Shown piece after piece: positions 24,372 to 32,333 of a stretch of DNA of 36,676 nucleotides. Below the pieces are notes generated by a model that did no database searches, had not been told where the DNA came from, and saw only the letters and a program-made list of their open reading frames with translations. The stretch spans positions 4,467,716-4,504,391 of the forward strand of contig CP070648.1 in the NCBI GenBank assembly GCA_020354555.1, in the 5' to 3' direction. Source of the stretch: Armatimonadota bacterium. Its GTDB lineage: Bacteria > Armatimonadota > Hebobacteria > GCA-020354555 > CP070648. The position numbers and the translations under genes were made by a program. Positions within the stretch are counted from its first letter, which is position 1. Each line of letters starts with the position of its first letter.

Positions 24372-24384
24372 TTGCGCTCCCACA

Positions 24385-24487
24385 TCGGGGCTTCGGCTGT
24401 CACCGAGAGAGCCGAAGCTCTTCGAGAACCGGGTTCGTGAATCCGGCTGTCCAGCCGGGCGCCCCTCCGGCAAGACACAAGCCCCAC
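24385..24487. other. Inverted-repeat-rich leader upstream of folK
   Basis: Between the folK promoter and start there are several pairings: GGGGCTT near 24480-24486 (minus strand) with AAGCCCC near 24387-24393, CCGGCT-loop-AGCCGG near 24450-24466, a 7-bp stem around 24437 that pairs better as plus-strand RNA, and an 8-bp CTTCGGCT/AGCCGAAG hairpin near 24390-24420. The closing GGGGCTT/AAGCCCC pair competes slightly with the last hairpin. It does not match the THF or ZTP riboswitches as I recall them. Coordinates are approximate to a few bases. Confidence 0.45.
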
Positions 24488-24505
24488 TTAGATGATACCG
24501 CGTAC

Positions 24506-24534
24506 ATCATACGTTCAAGCGCAAGCTGCGTCAA
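24506..24534 (-). promoter_or_regulatory. Sigma-70-type promoter for folK and downstream genes
   Basis: On the minus strand TTGACG (24534-24529) and TATGAT (24511-24506) are spaced by 17 bases, each with five of six consensus positions. The predicted start near 24499 gives a leader of about 128 bases before the folK GTG. This is the best promoter in the cofactor block and suggests that folK, the GspF/PilC gene and panC onward can be transcribed separately from folP. Confidence 0.68.
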
Positions 24535-24622
24535 GGTTTGGGAGCATGCCGGCATGTCGGCGGCGAGCGCCGGGCGGCATCCTGATGCGCGAGACGGCCG
24601 CTGCGGGAACTGATCGCGCGCG

Positions 24623-25849
24623 CTAGGCCCCCGCCCAGCCGCGCACGAGCGCGTCGGCCATTCGCACCGCGCGCAGCGCGGGCCGGACGTCGTGGACGCG
24701 CACAATATCGGCGCCGTTGGCCACGGCCAGCGCGAGCACCGCGAGCGTGCCCTCGAGGCGCTCGTCCGGCGGCAGGTCGAGGACATTGCCGATGGTTGAT
24801 TTGCGCGATGGTCCGAGCAGCACGGGGTGGCCCAGGCTCTTCAGCTCGCGCAAGCGACGCACGGTCTCCAGGTTGTGCTGTACCGTCTTGCCGAAGCCGA
24901 ACCCGGGGTCAATCACAACCTGATCGCCGGGAACCCCGGCGCGCTCGGCGAGGGCTACCGATTCGCGGAGATAGGCGGCGATCTCCCCCATGAGGTCGTC
25001 GTAGCGGGGGTCGTCCTGCATCGTCTTCGGCGTGCCCAGCATGTGCATGACGATGACGGGGACGTGCCGCTCGGCGGCTAGTCTGGCCATCCCTGGGTCG
25101 GACCGCAGCCCGCTGATGTCGTTGATAATGCCGGCGCCCGCGTCGAGCGCTGCGCGCGCCACCTCGGCCTTGTAGGTGTCAATCGAAATCGGGATGTTGA
25201 CGCGACCCCGGAGTTCGCGGATGACCGGCAGGACGCGCTCCATCTCGGCCCGCGCATCTGTGGCTTCGGAGCCGGGTCGCGTTGACTCGCCGCCGATGTC
25301 AAGGATGTCCGCGCCCTGCTCCACCATTTGCTCCCCGCGCGCGACCATCGCCCCCGCATCGCCCGCGAGCCCGTCGCCGGAGAAGGAGTCCGGGGTGGCA
25401 TTGATAATGCCCATGACCAGAGTGCGTTCGCCGATAGGCAGGACGTGTTCCCCGCAGCGCAGTTCGATCGCGAGGGGGTCGTCGAAAGCGGACAGCGCGC
25501 GCTCGATTTCCGCCCCGACTTGCGCGAGGTCCGGTCCTGCCTGGGCGAGTCTGGCGCAGAGATCACGGTGCTGCGCGAGCGTGCCAATGAGCAGGCAGCC
25601 AGTCTGGTCGGGATCTCTCCCGGCCGCCGCGTCGCCGCCGGCCGCCCGCATTGCGCGCTCGACCGTCTCGGCCGTCCTTGCCGCAACGGCGTCGAGCTTG
25701 ACCAGGCGCACGCTCGCGTTGGCTGCGAAGGCTTCGGGGATAGCGACGGCGCCGGCCCGCGTCATCTCGTCAGCGAGATCTCCCGGGTCGTTCAAAACGA
25801 GCACCCGGGCCCCCCAAGAGCCCGGGCCAGTTCTAGGCTGAGCGTTCAC
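24623..25849 (-). CDS. folP: Dihydropteroate synthase, long form with N-terminal extension
   Basis: FolP joins p-aminobenzoate to the pterin pyrophosphate, the step blocked by sulfonamides. The 408-residue protein has the DHPS barrel from about 143: LVMGIINATPDSF (144-156), DIGGESTRPG, PISIDTYK, NDISG, DPGFGFGKT, GPSRKS and the final RVHDV. Residues 1-140 form an extra domain with GGDAA (71-75) and LLIGTLAQ, as in the long clostridial and thermophile form, whose role is not known. The GTG at 25849 has GAGGTG five bases upstream. Upstream lie 95 bases containing the terminator of the TPR gene and a TCAGATCTGA palindrome. Confidence 0.93.
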   Translation of the reverse strand: MNAQPRTGPGSWGARVLVLNDPGDLADEMTRAGAVAIPEAFAANASVRLVKLDAVAARTAETVERAMRAAGGDAAAGRDPDQTGCLLIGTLAQHRDLCARLAQAGPDLAQVGAEIERALSAFDDPLAIELRCGEHVLPIGERTLVMGIINATPDSFSGDGLAGDAGAMVARGEQMVEQGADILDIGGESTRPGSEATDARAEMERVLPVIRELRGRVNIPISIDTYKAEVARAALDAGAGIINDISGLRSDPGMARLAAERHVPVIVMHMLGTPKTMQDDPRYDDLMGEIAAYLRESVALAERAGVPGDQVVIDPGFGFGKTVQHNLETVRRLRELKSLGHPVLLGPSRKSTIGNVLDLPPDERLEGTLAVLALAVANGADIVRVHDVRPALRAVRMADALVRGWAGA

Positions 25850-25905
25850 GTCGGCACCTCAACTCCGGTTGCGCGTATCCCCCAGGACATCAGATCTGAG
25901 ATGCG

Positions 25906-25935
25906 AAAAAGCACGACGCGCCGCGGCGGCGCACC
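25906..25935 (-). terminator. Intrinsic terminator after the TPR gene
   Basis: On the minus strand a 9-bp stem with two wobble pairs (25935-25927 with 25923-25915) closes the loop CCG. Four bases later comes TTTTT (25910-25906). It lies about ten bases after the TPR stop codon and would separate that transcript from folP. Confidence 0.6.
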
Positions 25936-25944
25936 CGCGACGCG

Positions 25945-27177
25945 TTAGTGGTACACCGGGGGATAGTCGTCCGATGCGGCCTGCTCGTCGTCGAGCTGTA
26001 TCTGCATCAGTGCTCCGAGGGCGTCCTCGCTGAGGCGGAAGCCGTATTCGAGCGTGGCAGCCACGGGGTCGCGCGTCAGCTTGACGCCAAACACGCGATC
26101 CTCCGCCGCGCGCAGCAGGATCTGGCGGATCTGAATCTCATCGAGGTTGGCGATGGCTTCGCGCGCGCCGTGCTTCGTGTCGGGATCCTCGGAGTGCATA
26201 GCGGCCGCCCGCGCATACTCATGCATTGCCTGGGCGAAGCGCCCTTGCTGCTGGAGCAGGACGCCGAGCTTGAGGTGATGGTGCGCCTCGCGCGGCTCCA
26301 GCCGAATCAGGCGGCGAACGGCATCCAGCGCCTCCGCAAGTCGCCCGCTCTGATGGTATCCGATCGCCAACAGCTCATAGGCCGAGGGGTTGCGCGGCGA
26401 CAGGGCGCGCATCTCCTTTGCCTGCTGGATCAGCCGATCGTATTCACCGAGGTCGGCATAGAGTTCCGCTAGCGACTGGCGCGCCTCAATGTTGTCGGGA
26501 AAGCCCGCAGCGGCGTCGCGCAAGCAGTCAGCGGCCTGACGCGAGAGGCCCTGCTGAATCAGGTTGCGCGCGAGGCCGAGGCGATAGTGTACGTTGTGGG
26601 GGTTGAGGCGAATGGCGTGCTGCAGCGCCGTCGCGGCCTGCGCGGCATTCCCTGTGCGCTCGCTTGCCACCGCCAACTCAACGTAGCCCGGCTCGTAATC
26701 CGGGTCGAGTTCGACCGCGCGGCGACAGGCACGGATGGCTTCGTCGTAGCGGTCCTGCTCCAGGTAATGGCCGGCGAGCCCCTTGTAGGCGCGGGCACAT
26801 CGGGGGTCGGAGCGGATCGCCTCGTGAAACAGCTCCATCGCCACGTCCGGCAGCCCACACTTCTCGCACGCGGCGGCCAGGGCGCAATAGGCGTCGGTGT
26901 TACGGGTGTCCAACTCGATGGCGCGGCGGAGGTAGCTCATTCCCTCCTCTGCCGCCCCGGCCTCAACGCAGCACGAGCCCAACGTCACAAGTGCGCGCAC
27001 GACAGCCGCATCCGGGCTTTCGGACTTCAACGCCTGGGCACGTTTGAGCGAATGGCGCAGCAAGGCAATTGCCGACGTCAGGTCGCCCTTGGCCACCAAT
27101 CGGCAGGCGCGTCGGTGCGCGCTCGTGAGCGAGGCCCGCTCGCGCCTGGCCGCACTGTTTGTCGTCTCTCTAGGCAT
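25945..27177 (-). CDS. TPR-repeat protein with a C-terminal DPxxA..GFxLS tail
   Basis: The 410-residue protein is cytosolic (no signal peptide) and contains about eight tetratricopeptide repeats in a row from roughly residue 60 to 330, with the usual Gly, Ala and Pro positions (for example YDEAIRACRRAVELDPDY). TPR arrays bind partner proteins. After the repeats, residues 358-390 read VFGVKLTRDPVAATLEYGFRLS-like, a pattern seen in Os/RiPP-leader-like and other short tail domains (F..L..DP..AL...GF.LS...L). No function can be assigned. The start is uncertain: ATG at 27177 or GTG at 27216, neither with a clear ribosome binding site. Confidence 0.8.
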   Translation of the reverse strand: MPRETTNSAARRERASLTSAHRRACRLVAKGDLTSAIALLRHSLKRAQALKSESPDAAVVRALVTLGSCCVEAGAAEEGMSYLRRAIELDTRNTDAYCALAAACEKCGLPDVAMELFHEAIRSDPRCARAYKGLAGHYLEQDRYDEAIRACRRAVELDPDYEPGYVELAVASERTGNAAQAATALQHAIRLNPHNVHYRLGLARNLIQQGLSRQAADCLRDAAAGFPDNIEARQSLAELYADLGEYDRLIQQAKEMRALSPRNPSAYELLAIGYHQSGRLAEALDAVRRLIRLEPREAHHHLKLGVLLQQQGRFAQAMHEYARAAAMHSEDPDTKHGAREAIANLDEIQIRQILLRAAEDRVFGVKLTRDPVAATLEYGFRLSEDALGALMQIQLDDEQAASDDYPPVYH

Positions 27178-27672
27178 ATGAAGCCACGGCGGATCTGCGT
27201 TGCCCAGGTCTTCCACGCGTGACCGCGCATTCCTGCTGCTTGATGATCTCGCAGACCTCTGGTTGCCGTTACCGGATTGGACGTGCGAGGTGCGGCCGCA
27301 CGTCGTCTGCCATAGATCCGGGATTCGTGCGAGCCCCCGTGATGCCTTGCCCCTGGCGCGCCGACGACCCGAGGCCGAGGATCGCCCTGCACGGCTTGAC
27401 GGCTTCGCGCCGCTTGCTCTACAATGATATCAGATCGATGGGTCCCTGCGATTGGCAGCGCGGTCGGGCCGCGCGCCTCCCTCGGGGCGCGACCATGCGG
27501 AGCGGCATTTGCGCCCGGCGGAGGGATGTTCCGTGGAGTGGACCGAGAGATGCGCCTCGCGTAGGCGAGGGCAAGCCGCCGGTGCCCGTCCGGAGAGTTC
27601 GACGGCGGTTGCGGGAACGGCACCCGCCCGTCCGCAGCGCTGGGGACTCGTGAGGTCATTCATCCGTTCGTA
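27178..27672. other. Divergent intergenic region between the TPR gene and the histidine kinase
   Basis: This 495-base stretch is the longest without a convincing gene. Its left half, up to about 27390, shows nothing I can name and should hold the minus-strand promoter of the TPR gene. The right half begins with a plus-strand promoter (27396-27425) and continues as a 240-base leader or RNA with several GC-rich inverted repeats. These include CCTCGC-GTAG-GCGAGG near 27555-27575, CCGCCG/CGGCGG and GGTGCC/GGCACC near 27580-27630. Open frames across it on both strands have no recognisable protein content. Confidence 0.5.
27396..27425 (+). promoter_or_regulatory. Sigma-70-type promoter upstream of the histidine kinase
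   Basis: TTGACG at 27396-27401 and TACAAT at 27420-27425 are spaced by 18 bases, each one base from consensus. The predicted start near 27432 would give a leader of about 240 bases to the kinase ATG, or could drive a short structured RNA. Confidence 0.62.
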
Positions 27673-29400
27673 ATGCGAGGTAGGACATTGCCTGACGAAG
27701 CCCAAGTTCAGGTCCGCGATCTGCAAGCGGAGATCGAACGGCTGCGCGCGCGGCTGGGTGAGCTGGAGCACAACAAGCGCGCTTTGGAGGAGCAACTCGA
27801 CGCGGCATCGGTGGCCACGGAAGCTCCCCCGCCGATCACGACGCAATCGGAGTTGCAGAATACGCTGCGCCTCTTCGTCAAGAAAGTGGCGATGATTCTC
27901 CAGGCCGACAAGTGCGTCATCATGCTCTACGACAAGGAGTCGGGAGAGCTTCAGGCGCAGGCGCCGGCTTTCGGCCTGACGGACGAGGAGGTGAGAACCT
28001 TCCGCGTCCGCGCGACCCATGGCGTTTCGGGGGAAGCGTTCCGGCAAGGCGAGCCGATCATCTGCGACGACATGATGTCCGATCCGCGCACGGTGAAGGA
28101 GAATGTGGCGCTGCTCAAGGTACGCAACGGCCTGACCGTCCCATTGACGCTCGAGTTCAAGGACGAGAACCAGGAGGTGATCGAGCGCCAGACGATCGGC
28201 GTCTTGCACGTCTTCAACAAGCGGGGCGGCGGGTCGTTCGAGGAAGAGGATGTCCGCCTGCTGACGGTGCTGGCGAGAAGCGCGGCGTCGGTCATCTCCA
28301 ACGCCCAGATCTTCATCGCCGTGACCAGCGCCAAGGAGCAACTCGAGTTCACGTTCCAGAGCATGCTGTCCGGGGTGCTCGTCGTCGACGTTGAGGGCAG
28401 GATACTCCTGATGAACTCGGCGGCGAGACGCATCTTCGGTGTCCCGCACGACGACGGCACCGGGCAGAGCCTGGTGAGCGTGGTGAGCAACGAGACGGTG
28501 CAGTCGCTGGTCAGCGCGTCGCTCGAGGACGCTGAGGAGAAAGCCCAGGAGGTGTCGCTGTACACGCCTGGCGAGCGCATATTCCAGGTGCAGACAGCGC
28601 TGCTGCGCGGCGAGAGCAGCGCGGTGACCGGTGTCGTTGCCACGTTCAACGATATCACCGAGCTGCGCAACGTCGAGCGCATGAAGACCGAGTTCGTGGC
28701 CAGCGTCTCCCACGAGTTGCGCACGCCGCTGACTTCGATCAAGGGGTTCGTACGGACGCTGCTGGACGACACCGACGGCTACTATGACCGCGACACGCAG
28801 GTGGAGTTCTATCAGATCATAGACCAGGAATGCGATCGTCTGGTGCGCCTCATCAACGATCTGCTCAACGTGTCGCGGATTGAAGCGGGCCGGGCGCTGG
28901 AACTCAACCTCAAGCCGGTGGACTTGCGTAACTTGATCGCGAAGGTGGTGGCGAGCCAGGAGTCGTACACGACGCGCCACCATATTCAGATGGATGTACC
29001 AGAGGCCCTGCCGACCGTGATTGCCGACGATGACAAGATTGATCAGATCTTGACCAACCTCATCAATAACGCGATCAAGTATAGCCCGGACGGCGGCGAT
29101 GTGGTGGTTTCCGCGCGAGCCACCGGCGGCAACGTGGAAGTGAGCGTCGCCGATCAGGGCATCGGCATTCCGCCGGACCACATGGACAAGATCTTCGCTC
29201 GGTTCCATCGCGTGGAGGGCGGAGATACGCGGCGCGCGGGGGGGACGGGGATCGGGCTCTTCCTCGTCAAGCATCTCGTGGAAGCCCACGCCGGACGCAT
29301 CTGGGTCGAGAGCGAGCCGGGCAAGGGGTCCACGTTCACCTTTGCGATACCGCTCAAGGCACCGGCGGAACCGGGCGCAGCCCCCGAACCTTCGGAGTAG
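27673..29400 (+). CDS. Soluble sensor histidine kinase (coiled coil, GAF, PAS, HisKA, HATPase)
   Basis: The 575-residue protein has no membrane segment, so it senses a cytosolic signal. Domains in order: coiled coil (about 12-45), GAF (58-212), PAS (226-332), HisKA with the phospho-accepting His347 in SVSHELRTPL, and HATPase_c with N box (N462-N466), G1 DQGIGIP (494-500), F box (507-512) and G2 GGTGIGL (523-529). The GAF domain, with conserved C81 and C131, could bind a small ligand or haem, but this is not decidable. No response regulator lies nearby, so it is an orphan kinase. The ATG at 27673 lacks a good ribosome binding site; GAGG is about 17 bases away. Confidence 0.93.
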   Translation: MRGRTLPDEAQVQVRDLQAEIERLRARLGELEHNKRALEEQLDAASVATEAPPPITTQSELQNTLRLFVKKVAMILQADKCVIMLYDKESGELQAQAPAFGLTDEEVRTFRVRATHGVSGEAFRQGEPIICDDMMSDPRTVKENVALLKVRNGLTVPLTLEFKDENQEVIERQTIGVLHVFNKRGGGSFEEEDVRLLTVLARSAASVISNAQIFIAVTSAKEQLEFTFQSMLSGVLVVDVEGRILLMNSAARRIFGVPHDDGTGQSLVSVVSNETVQSLVSASLEDAEEKAQEVSLYTPGERIFQVQTALLRGESSAVTGVVATFNDITELRNVERMKTEFVASVSHELRTPLTSIKGFVRTLLDDTDGYYDRDTQVEFYQIIDQECDRLVRLINDLLNVSRIEAGRALELNLKPVDLRNLIAKVVASQESYTTRHHIQMDVPEALPTVIADDDKIDQILTNLINNAIKYSPDGGDVVVSARATGGNVEVSVADQGIGIPPDHMDKIFARFHRVEGGDTRRAGGTGIGLFLVKHLVEAHAGRIWVESEPGKGSTFTFAIPLKAPAEPGAAPEPSE

Positions 29401-29440
29401 CGAGCGGCAGCCGGGTCGAAGATGCATGCGCTCGCTGTCA

Positions 29441-29465
29441 GGCGCGCGGGGCGCACCGGCGCGCC
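29441..29465 (+). terminator. GC-rich hairpin after the histidine kinase gene
   Basis: GGCGCGC at 29441-29447 pairs perfectly with GCGCGCC at 29459-29465 around an 11-base loop, 41 bases after the kinase stop. No T-run follows, so termination is only possible, not shown. The rest of the 198-base gap to rpiB holds nothing I recognise. Confidence 0.33.
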
Positions 29466-29598
29466 GCCGCGATGCGCCAACGACGTGAGTGCTGCGAACG
29501 GGGGCGGACGAGGCGCAGTGCGTGCAGTCTGGCGACCTCGACCTGCGGCGCGGCGCGAACGCCGAGACCGCGTCACCCACATCCTCAGCGAGAGACCG

Positions 29599-30054
29599 AT
29601 GACGACGATTGCGATAGGGTGCGACCACGCTGGCTTTGAACTCAAGGAGCAGTTGAAAGCGGCACTCATTGCTTGGGGGCACACCGTCACCGATTACGGC
29701 GTGCACGGCACCGAGCCTTCTGATTATCCCGATCAGAGTTTCGCCGTGGGTCGCGCGGTTGCCGCTGGAGATAGCGAGCGCGGATTGCTTGTCTGCGGGA
29801 CGGGCATCGGCAGCCAGATCGCCGCGAACAAGATCCCCGGTATCAGAGCGTGCGTGTGCCACGACTGTTACTCCGCGCGCGTTGCGCGTTCGCACAACGA
29901 CAGCAACGTGCTGTGCCTGGGCGCGCGCGTGGTCGGTGGCGAACTCGCGAAAGAGGTTCTGCGCGTCTGGCTCTCCGAGCCCTTCAGCGGCAAGGAGCGC
30001 CACGTGCGCAGACTCGCCAAGATCGCCGCGCTGGAGCGCGAGCGAGGCGCGTAG
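29599..30054 (+). CDS. rpiB: Ribose 5-phosphate isomerase B
   Basis: RpiB interconverts ribose 5-phosphate and ribulose 5-phosphate in the pentose phosphate pathway. The 151-residue protein has IGCDHAGFELK (6-16), the catalytic cysteine C66 in VCGTGIG, AANKIPGIRA, and the HNDSNVLCLGAR segment. The usual GMSIAANK reads GSQIAANK here. The frame extends upstream to 29422, but the ATG at 29599 matches the family. LacA/B galactose-6-phosphate isomerase relatives are less likely given the sequence length and lack of a lac-type neighbourhood. The transferase gene follows after seven bases. Confidence 0.94.
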   Translation: MTTIAIGCDHAGFELKEQLKAALIAWGHTVTDYGVHGTEPSDYPDQSFAVGRAVAAGDSERGLLVCGTGIGSQIAANKIPGIRACVCHDCYSARVARSHNDSNVLCLGARVVGGELAKEVLRVWLSEPFSGKERHVRRLAKIAALERERGA

Positions 30055-30061
30055 GCGATAG

Positions 30062-31012
30062 ATGCAAGGCTCGGCGCCACTGTTGATTGCTCTGTGCTTT
30101 CTCACCGCTGCCGCAATCGCCGCAGCGACGACCCCGCTCGTGATCGCATTCGCCTGGCGCGCCGGAGCGGTGGACCAGCCACGCAGCCGTCGCGTGCATC
30201 TGGCCCCGATGCCGACGTGGGGGGGCCTGGCGATGGTCGTTGGCTTCGGGATAACCATGGCCGCTTTGCTGTGGCGAGGCGGGGCGAGCGGCGTGCCGCC
30301 GGCCCAGATCGGTGCCGTGGTGGGCGGGGGATTCATCATCGCGCTCGTGGGTGCGATAGATGATCGTTTCGATATGCGAGCCGCGCCCAAGTTCCTCGCC
30401 CAGGTCATCTGCGCCGCGCTGTTGATACCCTTCGGCGTGAGCATCTCCGGGCTGGCAGGTCACCCGATTCCGCCGTGGTTGGGAAGCGTGCTGACGGTGG
30501 CGTGGGTGGTGAGCATCGTCAACGCCGTGAACTTCGTTGACGGACTCGACGGTCTCGCGGCAGGCGTCGTGGGCATCGCGTCCCTCGCGCTGGCGGTGGT
30601 TGCGGCGGCTCGCGGCCAGTTGGGGGCGGCGGCCCTGTCCGCTGCTCTCGCCGGATCCGCCGCCGGGTTCCTGCCCTACAATTTCAACCCGGCCCGGATC
30701 TTCATGGGCGACCTGGGGAGTCATTTTCTGGGCTATACCGCGGCCGCCACTGCGGTGCTGGGGACTTTCAAGATCGCCGCATCGGTGGCGCTCCTGGCGC
30801 CGGTGGTCGCCTTTGCCGTGCCCATCTTCGACACCCTGTGGGCGATGATCCGCCGTTATCGCAACGGGCAGTCCATAGCGCGCGCTGATCGCAACCACCT
30901 CCACCACCGCTTGCTCGACCGGGGGCTATCGCAGCGCCAAGCGGTGCTCATCATATACGCGATCAGCGCCGTGTGCTCGGCGGTCGCGATCGTGATGTCG
31001 CTGCCAACGTGA
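30062..31012 (+). CDS. Undecaprenyl-phosphate GlcNAc-1-phosphate transferase (WecA/TagO type)
   Basis: This membrane enzyme moves a sugar-1-phosphate from a UDP-sugar to undecaprenyl phosphate, starting synthesis of teichoic acid, O antigen or other glycans. The 316-residue protein has about ten membrane helices and the family motifs: RRVH at 43-46 with PTWGG, the metal-binding DD (100-101) in GAIDDRFD, NFVDGLDG (157-164), FMGDLGS (214-220), and the HLHHR loop (279-283) that marks the WecA/TagO branch rather than MraY. UDP-GlcNAc 2-epimerase follows 69 bases later, giving a typical pair for ManNAc-containing polymers. Confidence 0.9.
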   Translation: MQGSAPLLIALCFLTAAAIAAATTPLVIAFAWRAGAVDQPRSRRVHLAPMPTWGGLAMVVGFGITMAALLWRGGASGVPPAQIGAVVGGGFIIALVGAIDDRFDMRAAPKFLAQVICAALLIPFGVSISGLAGHPIPPWLGSVLTVAWVVSIVNAVNFVDGLDGLAAGVVGIASLALAVVAAARGQLGAAALSAALAGSAAGFLPYNFNPARIFMGDLGSHFLGYTAAATAVLGTFKIAASVALLAPVVAFAVPIFDTLWAMIRRYRNGQSIARADRNHLHHRLLDRGLSQRQAVLIIYAISAVCSAVAIVMSLPT

Positions 31013-31081
31013 GATTCGATCGGACTCCGCTGTGGGCGATACGCGCACGTCGAGCGTTGCGCTCACGGCAGAATCGAGCGC

Positions 31082-32257
31082 TTGTCGGTGAGCAACAGGA
31101 CGGGCGAACGGAGACGCATAGCTCTGGCAATGGGTACGCGCCCGGAGGCGATCAAGATGGCGCCGGTGGTGCGGGAACTGCGGCGCTTTCCCGACGTCTT
31201 CGAAACGCGCGTCATCGCAACCGCGCAGCATCGGCGGCTGGCGGACGAGGTGCTGGATCTGTTCGACATAGAGCCGGACTACGACCTCGACGTCATGACG
31301 GCCAGGCAGAGCCTGACGCGAGTCACATCGCGTCTGCTGCAACGCCTGGAGCCGGCGCTCGCCGACGCGCGGCCGCACTTGGTGCTCGTGCAGGGGGACG
31401 CGGCAACCGCGTTCGCGGGGGCGTTGGCCGCTTATTACCAGCAGATCCCGGTCGGGCACGTCGAGGCGGGCCTGCGCACACGCGACAAGCATAACCCATT
31501 CCCGGAGGAGATCTTCCGCCGTTTGGTAACGCCGATTGCAGATCTCCACTTCGCGCCGACGAGCGGGGCGCGCCAGGCACTGATCGGCGAGAACGTGGAC
31601 CGGGGATGCATCCACGTCACCGGCAATACCGTCATAGACGCGCTGTTCTCGGTCGCCGAGCAGGATCATCCGCTCCCGTCGAAAGTGCGCCACGCCCTCG
31701 GAAGAGCCGACCGCCGTATCATTCTGGTCACCGCGCATCGCCGCGAAAACTGGGGCAAGCCTCTGCTCCAGATATGCGGCGCACTGCGCACGCTGGCCCG
31801 AGACCACCCGGACCTCCTCATCGTCTATGCGCTGCATCCCAATCCGGCGGTATCGGAAGCCGTGCGGGCGCAGCTCGCGGGTGAGAAGCACGTCGTGCTC
31901 ATCAAGGCGCCGCCGTACGAGCGCTTCGTATCGCTCATGAAGCGCTCGTACGCCGTGCTGACGGATTCCGGCGGCTTGCAGGAGGAGGCGCCGGCGTTGG
32001 GCAAGCCGGTGCTCGTGCTGCGGCGGACGACGGAGCGGCCGGAGGGCATCGCCGCCGGTGTGGCGAAGCTCGTCGGCGTCGAGCAGGACACAATCGTGGC
32101 GGCTGCCGGGCGCTTGCTGTCCGATGGCCGGGCCTACCTGCGCATGGCGCGGGCGAGCAATCCCTACGGCGACGGCAGAGCAGCCCAGCGCATCCGTCAG
32201 GCGATCCTCCACCACTTCGATCTCGGTGTGCGGCCTCGCGATTTCAAGGTCGCTTGA
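31082..32257 (+). CDS. wecB: UDP-N-acetylglucosamine 2-epimerase (non-hydrolysing)
   Basis: The enzyme converts UDP-GlcNAc to UDP-ManNAc for cell-surface polymers. The 391-residue GT-B fold protein has GTRPEAIKMAP (18-28), GHVEAGLRT (124-132), NTVIDAL, TAHRREN, ALHPNP, LTDSGG, and the TERPEG motif, as in WecB/MnaA. The start is TTG at 31082 or GTG at 31088, both without a clear ribosome binding site; the longer is given. No ManNAc dehydrogenase or glycosyltransferase follows, so the polymer cannot be named. Overlapping plus-strand frames at the 3' end belong to the next gene's open frame and are not separate genes. Confidence 0.93.
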   Translation: MSVSNRTGERRRIALAMGTRPEAIKMAPVVRELRRFPDVFETRVIATAQHRRLADEVLDLFDIEPDYDLDVMTARQSLTRVTSRLLQRLEPALADARPHLVLVQGDAATAFAGALAAYYQQIPVGHVEAGLRTRDKHNPFPEEIFRRLVTPIADLHFAPTSGARQALIGENVDRGCIHVTGNTVIDALFSVAEQDHPLPSKVRHALGRADRRIILVTAHRRENWGKPLLQICGALRTLARDHPDLLIVYALHPNPAVSEAVRAQLAGEKHVVLIKAPPYERFVSLMKRSYAVLTDSGGLQEEAPALGKPVLVLRRTTERPEGIAAGVAKLVGVEQDTIVAAAGRLLSDGRAYLRMARASNPYGDGRAAQRIRQAILHHFDLGVRPRDFKVA

Positions 32258-32333
32258 CCTGATCCGGCCCACTGTGGACGATGTTTGCAGGAGGCGCGTT
32301 CGGCCTGCGCGACTAACACTGCGCGACACTGCC

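Noticed and set aside
24372-24505. THF or ZTP riboswitch upstream of folK
   Set aside because: The conserved core bases of these riboswitches as I recall them are not present; only general inverted repeats are seen.
27430-30444. Open frame of 1004 codons on the minus strand opposite the kinase, rpiB and the transferase gene
   Set aside because: It is antisense to genes with clear domains, its translation is Arg/His-rich with no recognisable motif, and long antisense frames are expected at this GC content.
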